From Hyphomicrobiales bacterium (lineage in GTDB: Bacteria; Pseudomonadota; Alphaproteobacteria; Rhizobiales; Rhizobiaceae), in assembly GCA_900467185.1 (NCBI GenBank), contig UBPA01000001.1, forward strand, positions 48,480 through 112,479: a DNA stretch of 64,000 nt, given 5' to 3'. Under the pieces are notes generated by a model, which was not told the origin of the DNA, did not search any database, and worked only from the letters and a program-made list of their open reading frames with translations. The translations under genes were made by a program, and so were the position numbers. The stretch's first letter is position 1. Every line of letters begins with the position of its first letter. Of the stretch, positions 1 to 9,620 are shown piece by piece.

Positions 1-2268
1 GGCGTCGTCGTTCTTGCCAGTGCGTCTGTCGCTGAAGCTGCGACGATCCGTCGTATCGACGTTCGCGGCGCAACGCGCGTCAGCGCCGAGACCGTTCGCT
101 CGAACATCACCATCGTTCCCGGCCGGGAGTTCACCAACAGCGACATCGACGCTTCGGTGAAGCGCCTGTACGCCACCGGTTATTTCTCCAATGTCAGCAT
201 CAACGTCTCCGGCGGCGCGCTGGTCGTGTCCGTCAGCGAGAACAACCTGATCAACCAGGTGGTCTTCAACGGCAACCGCAAGATTACCGATGAGAAGCTG
301 GCCGCGGTCGTCAAGACCCGCTCGCTGGGCGCTTATAGCGAGGCGACCGCGCAGGCCGACGTCCAGTCGATCAAGGATGCCTATGCCGGCATCGGCCGCA
401 ACGACGTGACCGTGACCGTCCAGACCGCACCGATCGCGGAGGGGCGCATCAACGTTGCCTTCGTCGTCAACGAAGGCGAGCGGACCAAGATCCGCGCGAT
501 CAACTTCGTCGGCAACAATGCCTATAGCGATGGCCGCCTGCAGGGCGTTATCTCCACCAAGAAGTCCGGCATCCTGTCCTTCCTGAACCGGAAGGACGTC
601 TACAATGCCGATAAGCTGCGCGCCGACGAGGAGCAGCTTCGCCAGTTCTACTACAACCGCGGCTATGCCGACTTCCGCGTCGTCAGCTCCGATGCCGTTC
701 TCGACGAGACGTCGAACGAGTACACGGTGACGATCACGATCGAGGAAGGCGAGCGCTACGACTTCGGTGCCGTCAATGTCGAATCGACCGTCGAAGGCAT
801 CAATGCCGAGGAACTGAAGGGTCTGGTTCAGAGCCGTCAGGGCACGATCTACAAGGCCAAGGACGTTCAGGAAACGATGTCGGAAATCTCCAAGCGCGTC
901 GCCGCGCAGGGGTATCCCTTCGCCCGCGTCACGCCGCGCGGCAACCGCGACTTCGCGGGCCGCACGATCGCCGTCGACTACCTCGTCGACCAGGGCGAGC
1001 GCGCCTATATCGAGCGCATCGAAATCCGCGGCAACACCCGCACGCGCGACTATGTCATCCGTCGCGAATTCGACATGAGCGAAGGCGACGCCTTCAACCA
1101 GGAAATGATCGCGACGGCCAAGCGCCGCCTCGAAGCGCTCGGCTACTTCTCGACCGTCAACATCTCGACCCAGGCCGGCACCGCGTCCGACCGCGTGGTC
1201 GTCATCGTGGACGTGCAGGACCAGTCGACCGGTTCGTTCGGCATCGGCGCCGGCTACTCGGCCGGCAACGGCGGCGGCTTCCTGGTGGAAGCCTCGATCG
1301 AGGAAAAGAACTTCCTCGGCCGTGGCCAGTACATCCGCGTCGCAGCCGGTCGCGGCGAAGACAGCAAGACCTACAACGTCTCGTTCACCGAGCCCTACTT
1401 CCTCGGCTATCGCCTGGCCGCCGGCTTCGACGTCTTCAAGAACGAGAACGACTTCAACGACGACAACTACAGCTACGAGGATCAGGGCTTCAGCCTGCGC
1501 GTCACCGCGCCGATCACCGAGCGCCTGTCCTCGACGCTGCGCTACAACTACACGGAACTCGACTACCACGCGTCCGACGACGAGCTGGCCGACCTGTCGT
1601 CGCCCTATCGCCGCGTCGTGAACTTCTCGCCGTGGACCCGGTCGTCGATCTCCAACTCGTTCACCTACAATTCGCTCGACGACGCCCAGCTGCCGCATGA
1701 AGGCATCCTGGCGACCGCGACGCAGGAATTCGCCGGCCTCGGCGGCACGTCCGACTTCTACAAGCTGACGGCCAAGGCCAAGTGGTACTACACCGTCAAC
1801 GACGATGCCGACGTGATCGCGTCGCTGTCGGCCGGTGCGGGCCATGTGGTCGGCACGGGCGGCGAGATGGAAGTGTTCGACCAGTTCCAGATCGGCAGCA
1901 GCGAAATCCGCGGCTTCGAGCGGAACGGGATCGGTCCGCGCAGCCGCGAATACGGCGATGCGATCGGCGGCACGACCTACTTCACGGCTTCGGCCGAGGC
2001 GACGTTCCCGCTGCCGGGCGTTCCGCGCGATGCGGGCTTCCGTGGCGCCGTCTTCGCAGATGCCGGCACGCTGTACGGCAACGACGTCAGCACCCGCGCC
2101 AGCGACCGCATCGTCGGTACCGACGCATCGCTGCGTGCGTCGCTCGGCGTCGGCCTGCTGTGGGCTTCGCCCTTCGGACCGCTGCGTGTCGACTACGCGG
2201 TTCCGATCGCCAAGGAAGATTACGACAAGGTGCAGAACATCAAGTTCGGTATTTCGTCGAATTTCTGA
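1..2268 (+). CDS. bamA: Outer membrane protein assembly factor BamA (5' end cut by window)
   Basis: BamA folds and inserts beta-barrel proteins into the outer membrane. The reading frame is open from base 1, so the gene starts upstream; the first residues ([12 protein letters not shown]) look like the end of a signal peptide. Periplasmic POTRA repeats follow, with motifs such as [12 protein letters not shown] and [14 protein letters not shown]. The C-terminal half is the 16-strand barrel ([17 protein letters not shown], then [20 protein letters not shown]) and the protein ends in the terminal Phe usual for Bam substrates. About 755 residues are visible, so only a few N-terminal residues are missing. 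lpxD follows after 47 bp on the same strand, the standard alphaproteobacterial order. The GTG at 157 is internal and is not the start. Confidence 0.97.
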   Translation, partial: GVVVLASASVAEAATIRRIDVRGATRVSAETVRSNITIVPGREFTNSDIDASVKRLYATGYFSNVSINVSGGALVVSVSENNLINQVVFNGNRKITDEKLAAVVKTRSLGAYSEATAQADVQSIKDAYAGIGRNDVTVTVQTAPIAEGRINVAFVVNEGERTKIRAINFVGNNAYSDGRLQGVISTKKSGILSFLNRKDVYNADKLRADEEQLRQFYYNRGYADFRVVSSDAVLDETSNEYTVTITIEEGERYDFGAVNVESTVEGINAEELKGLVQSRQGTIYKAKDVQETMSEISKRVAAQGYPFARVTPRGNRDFAGRTIAVDYLVDQGERAYIERIEIRGNTRTRDYVIRREFDMSEGDAFNQEMIATAKRRLEALGYFSTVNISTQAGTASDRVVVIVDVQDQSTGSFGIGAGYSAGNGGGFLVEASIEEKNFLGRGQYIRVAAGRGEDSKTYNVSFTEPYFLGYRLAAGFDVFKNENDFNDDNYSYEDQGFSLRVTAPITERLSSTLRYNYTELDYHASDDELADLSSPYRRVVNFSPWTRSSISNSFTYNSLDDAQLPHEGILATATQEFAGLGGTSDFYKLTAKAKWYYTVNDDADVIASLSAGAGHVVGTGGEMEVFDQFQIGSSEIRGFERNGIGPRSREYGDAIGGTTYFTASAEATFPLPGVPRDAGFRGAVFADAGTLYGNDVSTRASDRIVGTDASLRASLGVGLLWASPFGPLRVDYAVPIAKEDYDKVQNIKFGISSNF

Positions 2269-2315
2269 TATCGGCAGTCCAGAACTGCATGCCAAACTGT
2301 TCTGGAGTCTGGCCC

Positions 2316-3386
2316 ATGGATGCTAACTGGTTTTTCCCGCCGCATGACGGGCTCCGCCTGAGCGATCTGGCGGAGCGCATCGGCGCTTCGCTGCAGGACG
2401 AGACGGCCGGTGACCGGATCGTCTCGTCGGTGGCGCCGACCTATCGGGCCGGCCCGCGCGACATCTGCTACATGCTGCAGCGGCGCTATCGTGACGAGTT
2501 CACGACGTCGCAGGCGGCGGCCGTCATCTGCAATGAGAGCGTCGCGTCCATCGTGCCGCCGCACATTCCCGTGCTGCTCGCCAAATATCCCCACACCGCC
2601 TTCGCGCTGGCCGGCGCTATCTTCCATCCCGAGGCCTTGCGTCCGATCCAGAACCTGGGCGGTCCGTCCGGCATCTCGCCGGCAGCCTTCGTCGATCCCA
2701 CGGCACGGCTGGAGGACGGCATCGACATCGAGGCGACCGCCGTCATCGGGGCAGGGGTCGAGATCGGCGCGGGCACGCGCATCGCCGCCGGCGTCGTTAT
2801 CGGCCCGGGCGTGCGGATCGGTCGCGACTGCACGATTGCGGCCGGTGCGACGATCCTCTGCTCGCTGATCGGCAACAATGTCATCATCCATCCCGGCGCC
2901 CGCATCGGGCAGGACGGCTTCGGCAATGCGCCGGGTCCGCGCGGCGGCATGATCAAGATCGTGCAGATCGGCCGCGTCATCCTGCAGGATCATGTGGAGA
3001 TCGGGGCCAACACGACGATCGACCGCGGCGCCATGGACGATACGGTCATCGGCGAGGGCACGAAGATCGACAATCTCGTCCAGGTCGGCCACAACGTGCG
3101 CATCGGGCGCCATTGCGGCATCGCGGCGAAGGTCGGGATCGCCGGCAGCACGCGCATCGGCGACGGCGTCATGATCGGCGGCGCGGCGGCCATCAACGGA
3201 CATATCACGATCGGCGACCGCAGCCAGATCGGCGCGATGAGCGGCGTGGCCGCGGACGTGCCGGCCGGCGAGCGGTATGGCGGTATTCCCGCGCGCCCCA
3301 TGCGCGACTTCCTGCGGGAAGCGGCCGAGATCGCGGCGCGGGCCAACTTAAGAAAGCGCAAGACGACGACGGGAGACAAGCAATGA
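2316..3386 (+). CDS. lpxD: UDP-3-O-(3-hydroxyacyl)glucosamine N-acyltransferase LpxD
   Basis: LpxD adds the second 3-hydroxyacyl chain to the glucosamine nitrogen, the third step of lipid A synthesis, using acyl-ACP in the cytoplasm. The 356-residue product begins [12 protein letters not shown], has an N-terminal uridine-binding domain (about 1-115) and then a long left-handed beta-helix of hexapeptide repeats ([16 protein letters not shown]). His259 in QVGHNVRIG corresponds to the catalytic His of the family. The ATG at 2316 has GGAG eight bases upstream and gives the usual family length; the same frame is open further upstream inside bamA, but that extension is not LpxD-like. The stop overlaps the fabZ start (ATGA). 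Confidence 0.97.
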   Translation: MDANWFFPPHDGLRLSDLAERIGASLQDETAGDRIVSSVAPTYRAGPRDICYMLQRRYRDEFTTSQAAAVICNESVASIVPPHIPVLLAKYPHTAFALAGAIFHPEALRPIQNLGGPSGISPAAFVDPTARLEDGIDIEATAVIGAGVEIGAGTRIAAGVVIGPGVRIGRDCTIAAGATILCSLIGNNVIIHPGARIGQDGFGNAPGPRGGMIKIVQIGRVILQDHVEIGANTTIDRGAMDDTVIGEGTKIDNLVQVGHNVRIGRHCGIAAKVGIAGSTRIGDGVMIGGAAAINGHITIGDRSQIGAMSGVAADVPAGERYGGIPARPMRDFLREAAEIAARANLRKRKTTTGDKQ

Positions 3387-3865
3387 GCGACACCCCAACG
3401 GGCGATACGGGGGCAACCGTTCTCGGCACCGCCGACATCCGCGAGATCATGAAGCTCTTGCCCCACCGCTACCCGTTTCTGCTGGTCGACAAGATCATCG
3501 AGATCGACAGCGACAATTCGGCGATCGGCATCAAGAACGTCACGGCCAACGAGCCGCATTTCACGGGGCATTTTCCCGACCAGCCGATCATGCCGGGGGT
3601 CCTCCTGATCGAGGGCATGGCACAGACGGCGGGTGCGATCTGTGCGCGCAAGACGGCGACGGGCAGCAATCTCGTCTACTTCATGACGATCGACAATGCG
3701 CGTTTCCGCAAGCCCGTGGTGCCGGGCGACCGGGTCGAGTATCATGTGGTCAAGCAGAAGCAGCGCGGCAGTATCTGGAAGTTTCATTGCGACGCCAAAG
3801 TCGACGGGCACCTCGTCGCGGAAGCGGATATCGGCGCGATGATCATCAGCAAGGACGAAGCCTGA
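3383..3865 (+). CDS. fabZ: 3-hydroxyacyl-ACP dehydratase FabZ
   Basis: FabZ dehydrates 3-hydroxyacyl-ACP in fatty acid elongation. It competes with LpxA and LpxD for hydroxyacyl-ACP, which fits its place between those genes. The 160-residue hot-dog-fold protein contains [13 protein letters not shown] and the active-site block [19 protein letters not shown], with His63 and Glu77 spaced as in E. coli FabZ (14 residues apart). The ATG overlaps the lpxD stop by four bases and lpxA starts one base after the fabZ stop, so the three are translationally coupled. Confidence 0.97.
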   Translation: MSDTPTGDTGATVLGTADIREIMKLLPHRYPFLLVDKIIEIDSDNSAIGIKNVTANEPHFTGHFPDQPIMPGVLLIEGMAQTAGAICARKTATGSNLVYFMTIDNARFRKPVVPGDRVEYHVVKQKQRGSIWKFHCDAKVDGHLVAEADIGAMIISKDEA

Positions 3866-3866
3866 C

Positions 3867-4679
3867 ATGATTGCCGCGAGCGCCAAGGTTCATCCGTCCG
3901 CCCTCATCGAGGACGGGGCCGTCATCGGCGAGAACGTCACCATCGGCCCGTTCTGCCATGTCGGCGGTCAGGTGGCGCTTGCCGACGACGTCGTGCTGAT
4001 GAGCCATGTGGTGGTGATCGGCCGCACCAGCGTCGGCCGGGGAACGCGGATCTTCCCGTCCGCCGTGATCGGCGGCGATTCGCAGAGCGTGCACCACAGC
4101 GCGGTCGATACCCGGCTCGTGATTGGCGAGAACTGCACGATCCGCGAAGGCGTGACCATGAACACGGGCACCGTGGAGCATGGCGGGCTGACCTCCGTCG
4201 GCGACAACAACCTGTTTCTGGCCTATGCGCATGTGGCGCATGACTGCCGGCTCGGCAACAACATCATCCTGTCGAACAATGTGATGCTCGCCGGCCATGT
4301 CGTGGTCGAGGACCGGGCGATTCTCGGCGGCGGCTCGGCCGTGCATCAGTTCACGCGCGTCGGCCGGCAGGCTTTCGTCGGCGGTCTTTCGGCCGTCAGC
4401 TACGACGTCATTCCCTATGGCATGCTGAACGGCAATCCGGGCATCCTCTCGGGGCTCAACGTCGTCGGCATGTCGCGTGCCGGCCATGACAAGGCGGTCA
4501 TCCATCAGGTGCGCCGCGCGTACAAGGCGATCTTCGAGGGCACGGGCTCGGTCCGGGCCAATGCGGCCGCGATCCGCGAGGATTATCTCGACTGCGCGCC
4601 GGTCATGGAGATCCTCGACTTTATCGGCGCGGACAGCGACCGCGCGCTCTCGTCCCCCACCCGGGGAAAGAAGGGCTGA
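3867..4679 (+). CDS. lpxA: UDP-N-acetylglucosamine acyltransferase LpxA
   Basis: LpxA catalyses the first step of lipid A synthesis, transfer of a 3-hydroxyacyl chain from ACP to UDP-GlcNAc. The 270-residue product is a left-handed beta-helix with hexapeptide repeats from residue 1 to about 190. His122 and His125 in [14 protein letters not shown] match the catalytic region (His125 in E. coli). The C-terminal helical part begins near [17 protein letters not shown]. It starts one base after fabZ and ends five bases before lpxI, so it lies within a tight lipid A operon. Confidence 0.97.
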   Translation: MIAASAKVHPSALIEDGAVIGENVTIGPFCHVGGQVALADDVVLMSHVVVIGRTSVGRGTRIFPSAVIGGDSQSVHHSAVDTRLVIGENCTIREGVTMNTGTVEHGGLTSVGDNNLFLAYAHVAHDCRLGNNIILSNNVMLAGHVVVEDRAILGGGSAVHQFTRVGRQAFVGGLSAVSYDVIPYGMLNGNPGILSGLNVVGMSRAGHDKAVIHQVRRAYKAIFEGTGSVRANAAAIREDYLDCAPVMEILDFIGADSDRALSSPTRGKKG

Positions 4680-4684
4680 GCGCC

Positions 4685-5581
4685 GTGCCGGGCGAGCCCC
4701 CGCAGAGCCCGGACTCGCCTGGAGATAAAGGACGGGGCCGTCTGGCGATCATCGCCGGCGGCGGCGGCCTGCCGCATCATGTGGCGGCTGCCGCGCGGGC
4801 GCATGGCGAAAATCCCTATATCATCGCGCTGACGGGCGAGGCCGGCGACGGCTGGGACGGCTATGATCGCCGCACGCTCGGCATCGGCAATTTTCGCGAT
4901 ATCAGCGCGACGTTTCGAAACGAAGGCATCGACCGGGTCGTGCTGTCGGGCGGCGTGCAGCGCCGGCCGGAATGGCGGGACATCCGACCGACGCTGAAGA
5001 CGCTCTCGCGCGTGCCGGCGGTGCTGAAAACGCTGATTTCGGGCGGCGACGATGCCGTTCTGAAGATGGCGATCGCGCTGATCGAGGCGAGCGGCGCCCG
5101 CGTTATCGGTGTGCAGGAGATCGTGCCGGACCTTCTGGCCGAGATCGGGCCGATCGGGCGGATCGCGCCCGATGACGACGACCTGCGGGATATCGCTGCC
5201 GCAACGGCGGCGGCCAACGCGCTGGGCGCGCTCGATGTCGGGCAGGGCGCCATCGCGGTCGGCGGGCGCGTCGTGGCGCTGGAGGGCCCCGAGGGCACCG
5301 ACGCCATGATCGCGCGTGTGGCGGGCCTGCGCCGTGACGGACGGATCTCGCAGCGCCGGCGCGGCGTGCTGGTCAAGCTCTGCAAGCCGCAACAGGACCT
5401 GCGCGCCGATCTGCCCTCGATCGGGCCTTCGACGGTGGAGAGTGCGCTGGCGGCCGGCCTTGCCGGCATTGCCGTGGAGGCGGGCCGGGCGCTGGTTCTG
5501 GAGCGGGCGACCACCATCGAGCGGGCCGACCGTTCGGGCCTGTTCGTGATCGGGCTCGATCGCGCCCGGCCGGTTTCCTGA
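4685..5581 (+). CDS. lpxI: UDP-2,3-diacylglucosamine pyrophosphatase LpxI
   Basis: LpxI hydrolyses UDP-2,3-diacylglucosamine to lipid X and UMP. It is the alphaproteobacterial alternative to LpxH and was first shown in Caulobacter. The 298-residue product contains LAIIAGGGGLPHHVAAAARAHG near the start, RVVLSGGVQRRPEW, and a C-terminal part with VEAGRALVLERATTIERAD and GLFVIGLD, the usual LpxI blocks. The GTG start at 4685 comes five bases after the lpxA stop and sits between lpxA and lpxB, where this activity is expected. A second candidate for the same reaction lies at 23540 (LpxH-like). Confidence 0.94.
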   Translation: MPGEPPQSPDSPGDKGRGRLAIIAGGGGLPHHVAAAARAHGENPYIIALTGEAGDGWDGYDRRTLGIGNFRDISATFRNEGIDRVVLSGGVQRRPEWRDIRPTLKTLSRVPAVLKTLISGGDDAVLKMAIALIEASGARVIGVQEIVPDLLAEIGPIGRIAPDDDDLRDIAAATAAANALGALDVGQGAIAVGGRVVALEGPEGTDAMIARVAGLRRDGRISQRRRGVLVKLCKPQQDLRADLPSIGPSTVESALAAGLAGIAVEAGRALVLERATTIERADRSGLFVIGLDRARPVS

Positions 5582-5674
5582 ATGTCCGGACGGCATTGCC
5601 GGTTTCCGGGGGACGATGACACTGTGATGCAAGGCGGACGGGCGGCCGTTCCGCGGGATCATTAGGGAGCGTGC

Positions 5675-6901
5675 ATGCGGAGAGAGAACGGGCAGGGACC
5701 GATCAAGGTTGCGGTCATCGCCGGCGAGGTTTCGGGGGATCTGCTCGGCGGAGACCTGATTCGCGCGCTGAAGGATCGTGTCGGGTCCGTGTCCCTCATG
5801 GGCGTCGGTGGCGAGGAACTGGAGGGGCAGGGACTGGTGTCGCTGTTCGATTATTCCGAACTGTCGATCATGGGTCTTTCGCAGGTGCTTGCCCGGCTGC
5901 CGAAGCTGCTGCTGCGCATTCGCCAGACCGCGCGGGCGATCGTCGCCGCCAAGCCCGACGTGCTGGTGATCATCGACAGCCCGGATTTCACACACCGCGT
6001 GGCCAGGCTGGTGCGGGCGTCGCTGCCCGACCTGCCGATCGTCGATTACGTCTGCCCGAGCGTCTGGGCGTGGAAGCCGGAGCGGGCGCTGCGGATGCGG
6101 CCCTATGTCGATCATGTCCTTGCCGTCCTGCCGTTCGAGCCGGAGGCGATGGAAACGCTGGGCGGGCCGCCGACCACCTATGTCGGGCACCGGCTGGCGT
6201 CCGACAAGGATGTGCTGGCGGTGCGCGAGGCGCAGTGGTCGCGGGGCGAGGCGCGCAGCAAAGCGCTTGAGGGGCGCGGGGCGGAGGCTGAAGGCGAAGA
6301 CGCACCGCGGACGTGCCTTATCCTTCCCGGTTCGCGCGGCTCGGAAATCACGCGGCTGCTGCCGGTGTTCCGCGAGGCGGTGGAGATCCTCGCAAAGCGG
6401 TCGCCTGCGTTCCGCTTCGTGTTGCCGACCGTGCCGCGGCAGGCGGAAAACGTGCGGGCGCTGTTGCGCGACTGGCCGGTCGCCGTCGAGGTGGTGGTGG
6501 GGACGCCGGCCAAGTGGCAGGCGTTTGCCGAGGCTGATGTCGCCATGGCGGCCTCCGGCACCGTCATTCTCGAGCTCGGCCTTTGCAGCATTCCCGTCGT
6601 ATCGACCTACAAAGCGGACTGGCTGATCCGGATGATGCACAAGCGCATCCGCATCTGGACGGCCAACCTGCCGAACCTGATCGCCGACTATGTGATCGTG
6701 CCGGAATATTTCAACGAATCGATCCGCCCCGGCGCGCTCGCCCGCTGGATGGAGCGGCTTGCGCTCGACATGCCGGAGCGTCGCGCGATGATCGGCGGCT
6801 TCGATACGGTGTGGGACATCATGCGCACGGACGTGCCACCGGGCGAGCGGGCGGCCGAGGTCGTACTCGCGACAATGGCGGCGAAGGCTGCGCGCGGATA
6901 G
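5675..6901 (+). CDS. lpxB: Lipid-A-disaccharide synthase LpxB
   Basis: LpxB joins UDP-2,3-diacylglucosamine and lipid X into the tetra-acyl disaccharide on the inner face of the inner membrane. The 408-residue GT19 glycosyltransferase shows the N-terminal VIAGEVSGDLLGGDLI motif, DYVCPSVWAWKPERA, the LPGSRGSEITRLLPVF substrate-binding segment and MAASGTVILELGL. It is about 15-25 residues longer than many homologues because of a charged insertion near residues 190-210 (RSKALEGRGAEAEGEDAP). A 93-bp gap from lpxI suggests the same transcript. It is the last gene of the lipid A cluster here. Confidence 0.96.
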   Translation: MRRENGQGPIKVAVIAGEVSGDLLGGDLIRALKDRVGSVSLMGVGGEELEGQGLVSLFDYSELSIMGLSQVLARLPKLLLRIRQTARAIVAAKPDVLVIIDSPDFTHRVARLVRASLPDLPIVDYVCPSVWAWKPERALRMRPYVDHVLAVLPFEPEAMETLGGPPTTYVGHRLASDKDVLAVREAQWSRGEARSKALEGRGAEAEGEDAPRTCLILPGSRGSEITRLLPVFREAVEILAKRSPAFRFVLPTVPRQAENVRALLRDWPVAVEVVVGTPAKWQAFAEADVAMAASGTVILELGLCSIPVVSTYKADWLIRMMHKRIRIWTANLPNLIADYVIVPEYFNESIRPGALARWMERLALDMPERRAMIGGFDTVWDIMRTDVPPGERAAEVVLATMAAKAARG

Positions 6902-7019
6902 GGCTGGCGGGCGAACCTAACCGCAAGGCCTCTCTACTATCGCGAGGCGTGGCGCGTTCGTCTGCCGCCCATTCGGTGTTCTCTCGGCACGAAGGCCCGT
7001 CCTCCTCTCGTCTTTTCGG

Positions 7020-7125
7020 ACGTGATCCGGAACCCAGCCATCTCACCTCGGTGAGATGAGGCGCGTCTTTTGACCGGACGGACGTCAGGTCACTGGGTCC
7101 CGCATCAAGTGCGGAATGACGGAGA
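7020..7125. repeat. Rhizobial-type intergenic repeat with hairpin
   Basis: This intergenic stretch after lpxB has a perfect 9-bp stem (CATCTCACC 7039-7047, GGTGAGATG 7050-7058) and an inverted ggaacccag / cactgggtcccgcatc pair flanking it. The wording is like short repeats scattered between genes in rhizobial genomes. It may act as a transcript end between the convergent lpxB and gph. The remainder of 6902-7155 shows no gene. Confidence 0.45.
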
Positions 7126-7155
7126 CGGAGAGGTCTGGACTGCGCGCGTCGCGGA

Positions 7156-7887
7156 TCAGGCCTTGTCGGCCAGAAGGCGCTCGATGAGATCGGGGGTCAG
7201 TTCGGTGAAATGGGGGATGACGACGGTCGGGTCGAGGGTTTCCACGGCGACGTCGGAATAGCCGAAGGGGACGGCGATGGAGGGGATGGCAGCGTTCTGG
7301 GCGACGAGGATGTCGTTGCGGCTGTCGCCGATCATCACCGCGCGCGCGGGCGTGCCGCCGGCAAGGCGGATGGTGGCAAGCAGATGCTCGGCATGGGGCT
7401 TGCGCACGTCGAACGTGTCGCCGCCGGTGATGGCCGCGAAGCGGCCGGTAAGGCCGAGGGTTTCGAGCAGCGTCCGTGCGAGCATTTCCAGCTTGTTGGT
7501 GCAGACGGCCAGACGGTAGCCGGCGTCCGACAGCCGGTCCATGGCATCGAGAACGCCGGGGTAAGGCGCGGAGGCGCCGGGCATCGTGGCGTGGTAATGG
7601 GCGACGAATTCCTTCATCTGAAAGGCGAGATCGTCGTCGCTCAGCGGCTTGCCGCGCAGCTTGAACGTCCGCTCGATCATGGCCTGTGCGCCGTGGCCGA
7701 CGAGATGGGTCAGGTCGTCATAGCCGACCGGCGCGAGGCCCGCCTGCGTGACCGCGTGATTGAGGCTTGCGACGAGGTCGGGCGCGGTATCGACCAGCGT
7801 GCCGTCGAGGTCGAAGACGATGGTGGCGGGGGCCAAGGAGCTCGATGAGGGGGCGCTGGATGAGGGGGCGCTGGAGGAGGAAGACAT
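7156..7887 (-). CDS. gph: Phosphoglycolate phosphatase (HAD family)
   Basis: Gph dephosphorylates 2-phosphoglycolate formed during DNA repair or oxygenase side reactions. The 243-residue product starts with a low-complexity Ser/Pro run ([17 protein letters not shown]), then HAD motif [17 protein letters not shown] with the nucleophilic Asp. Motif II is AVCTNK, and motifs III/IV lie around RKPHAEHLL and [18 protein letters not shown] chose the ATG at 7887 because AAAGG lies eight bases upstream; the frame stays open further upstream without family similarity. It is divergent from rpiA. The serine-rich leader varies between relatives and may be unstructured. Confidence 0.9.
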   Translation of the reverse strand: MSSSSSAPSSSAPSSSSLAPATIVFDLDGTLVDTAPDLVASLNHAVTQAGLAPVGYDDLTHLVGHGAQAMIERTFKLRGKPLSDDDLAFQMKEFVAHYHATMPGASAPYPGVLDAMDRLSDAGYRLAVCTNKLEMLARTLLETLGLTGRFAAITGGDTFDVRKPHAEHLLATIRLAGGTPARAVMIGDSRNDILVAQNAAIPSIAVPFGYSDVAVETLDPTVVIPHFTELTPDLIERLLADKA

Positions 7888-8118
7888 GGGCGCGGCCTTT
7901 GCGGGTCTGGAGTCCGGGTCTGGTGTTTGCCTGCCGGGGTATGCGACCGCGGGCCGAAATGCAATCTGTCTCGGTCTGACGGCACACGGCCTAGCGCTCG
8001 ATGCGGCCCGTTCGGCCGGGTGTTCGCGCCGGGGGCTTTCCTCTGTCGCATGGGCCGTGTAAACCTCCGGGCGGCCGGGCCCTGCCCGGACCACGGGTTC
8101 AACGGGAGACAGCGGCGC

Positions 8119-8823
8119 ATGGATGCCCGCCAGATGAAGATCAAGGCCGCCGAGGCGGCGCTCGCGCATGTCGAGGACGGCATGCGGCTCGGGATCGGCA
8201 CCGGCTCGACGGCCGAAGAGTTCATTCGCCTGCTGGCCGAAAAGGTCGCGGACGGTTTTCGCATCGAGGGTGTTCCGACATCCGAGCGCACGGCGCGGCT
8301 GTGCCTGGACCTCGGCATTCCCCTGCGCTCGCTGGACGAGCTGCCGGAACTGGACCTGACGATCGACGGTGCGGACGAGGTCGATCCCGACCTCAACCTC
8401 ATCAAGGGCGGCGGCGGGGCGCTGCTGCGGGAGAAGATCGTGGCCTCCTCCTCTGCGCGGATGATCGTCATTGCCGACGAGAGCAAGGTCGTGGACACGC
8501 TCGGCGCCTTCAAGCTGCCGATCGAGATCAACCCGTTCGGGCAGAAGGCGACGCTGATCGCCATCGAGAAAACCGCCGCGCGGCTGGGACTTTCGGGCGC
8601 GCTTACGCTGCGCAGTTCCGGCGACGGGCTGTTCGAGACGGACGGTGGACATCTGATCGTCGATGCATCTTTTGGCCGCATTCCTGATGCAGATGCGCTG
8701 GCGCGCGAGCTGAACGGACTTCCGGGCGTGGTCGAGCACGGCCTCTTCATCGGCATGGCTTCTCTGGCGATCATCGCCGGCGAGGCGGGTGCCCGGGTGA
8801 TGACGAGCGCACGATCGGCCTGA
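8119..8823 (+). CDS. rpiA: Ribose-5-phosphate isomerase A
   Basis: RpiA interconverts ribose 5-phosphate and ribulose 5-phosphate in the pentose phosphate pathway. The 234-residue product carries the phosphate-binding loop [13 protein letters not shown], the active-site [29 protein letters not shown] segment (only its core is decisive: DGADE and KGGGGAL), and the C-terminal GVVEHGLF. The ATG at 8119 follows GGGAG at 8104-8108. The gph-rpiA intergenic region (7888-8118) should hold both promoters. Confidence 0.96.
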   Translation: MDARQMKIKAAEAALAHVEDGMRLGIGTGSTAEEFIRLLAEKVADGFRIEGVPTSERTARLCLDLGIPLRSLDELPELDLTIDGADEVDPDLNLIKGGGGALLREKIVASSSARMIVIADESKVVDTLGAFKLPIEINPFGQKATLIAIEKTAARLGLSGALTLRSSGDGLFETDGGHLIVDASFGRIPDADALARELNGLPGVVEHGLFIGMASLAIIAGEAGARVMTSARSA

Positions 8824-8891
8824 TCCCCATTCCCCTTTACCGGACGCGTCGAACCGGCGCGACGCCCAAGAACACACAGGAGCTTTTTCGC

Positions 8892-9449
8892 ATGAACAGA
8901 TTTGCAGGCCGGGTCCGCGTCGTGACCGCCTTCGTTCTTCTCGCCACCACGGCACCGGCCGCTTTCGCGCAGGACGTGACGGAAGACCACCTGAAGGCCG
9001 CGCGCGCCGCCATTTCCGCCATCGGCGCCACCGACAATTTCGACAATATCCTGCCGAACCTCGCCGAGCGGCTGAAGGCCAACCTGATCCAGTCCTCGCC
9101 GAACTATCAGGACCTGATCTCCTCCACGATCGACACCAAGGCACTGGAACTGGCCGGCCGCCGCGCCGATCTGGAGCGGGAAGCCGCGACCATCTACGCC
9201 AAGACCTTTACCGTCGAGCAGCTGAACGCGATCAGCGCCTTCTACCAGTCGGAAGCCGGCAAGAAGCTCCTGAACGACGGTCCGATCGCTTCGCGGGAGA
9301 TGCTGAAGGCGGCCGATATCTGGGCGGCCGGCGTGTCGCGCGATCTGAATGCGGAAGCCACCAAGGCGCTGCAGGCCACGCTCGCCCCGCCGGCTGACGC
9401 TGCCGCCGGCCAGGCTCCGGCCGCACCGGCTCCGGCCCCTGCGCCCTGA
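8892..9449 (+). CDS. DUF2059 domain secreted protein
   Basis: The 185-residue protein has a clear signal peptide (MNRFAGRVRVVTAFVLLATT, cleavage near AFA/QDV). The mature part matches the DUF2059 pattern: IYAKTFTVEQLNAISAFYQS and AGKKLLNDGP. The tail from about residue 168 is low-complexity Ala/Pro. The family is periplasmic and of unknown function. Between rpiA and gor this gene is a usual companion in rhizobia. A strong terminator follows at once, so it probably ends the rpiA transcript. Confidence 0.85.
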   Translation: MNRFAGRVRVVTAFVLLATTAPAAFAQDVTEDHLKAARAAISAIGATDNFDNILPNLAERLKANLIQSSPNYQDLISSTIDTKALELAGRRADLEREAATIYAKTFTVEQLNAISAFYQSEAGKKLLNDGPIASREMLKAADIWAAGVSRDLNAEATKALQATLAPPADAAAGQAPAAPAPAPAP

Positions 9450-9483
9450 GGCTAGACGCCCGATCGTCGCGACGACGTCTTCG

Positions 9484-9516
9484 AGCCCTCTGGACCGTCC
9501 GGGGGGCTTTTCTTTT
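9484..9516 (+). terminator. Rho-independent terminator after DUF2059 gene
   Basis: An 11-bp stem with two G-T wobbles (AGCCCTCTGGA 9484-9494, TCCGGGGGGCT 9498-9508) and a CCG loop is followed by TTTTCTTTT. It separates the rpiA unit from gor. Confidence 0.85.
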
Positions 9517-9620
9517 GTCAGCCCGGCGCACTATATCAAAGCCGTGCCAACGGGCAGCGCCGGACGTGACCGCGCCGCGCCCCTGCGCATCTGCAGTCTT
9601 CTCGGTCCCCGGAGCCTTCC

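Noticed and set aside
4583..6640. A 685-codon minus-strand frame opposite lpxI and lpxB.
   Set aside because: The plus-strand genes have clear family motifs; the antisense product is His/Arg/Pro-rich without motifs.
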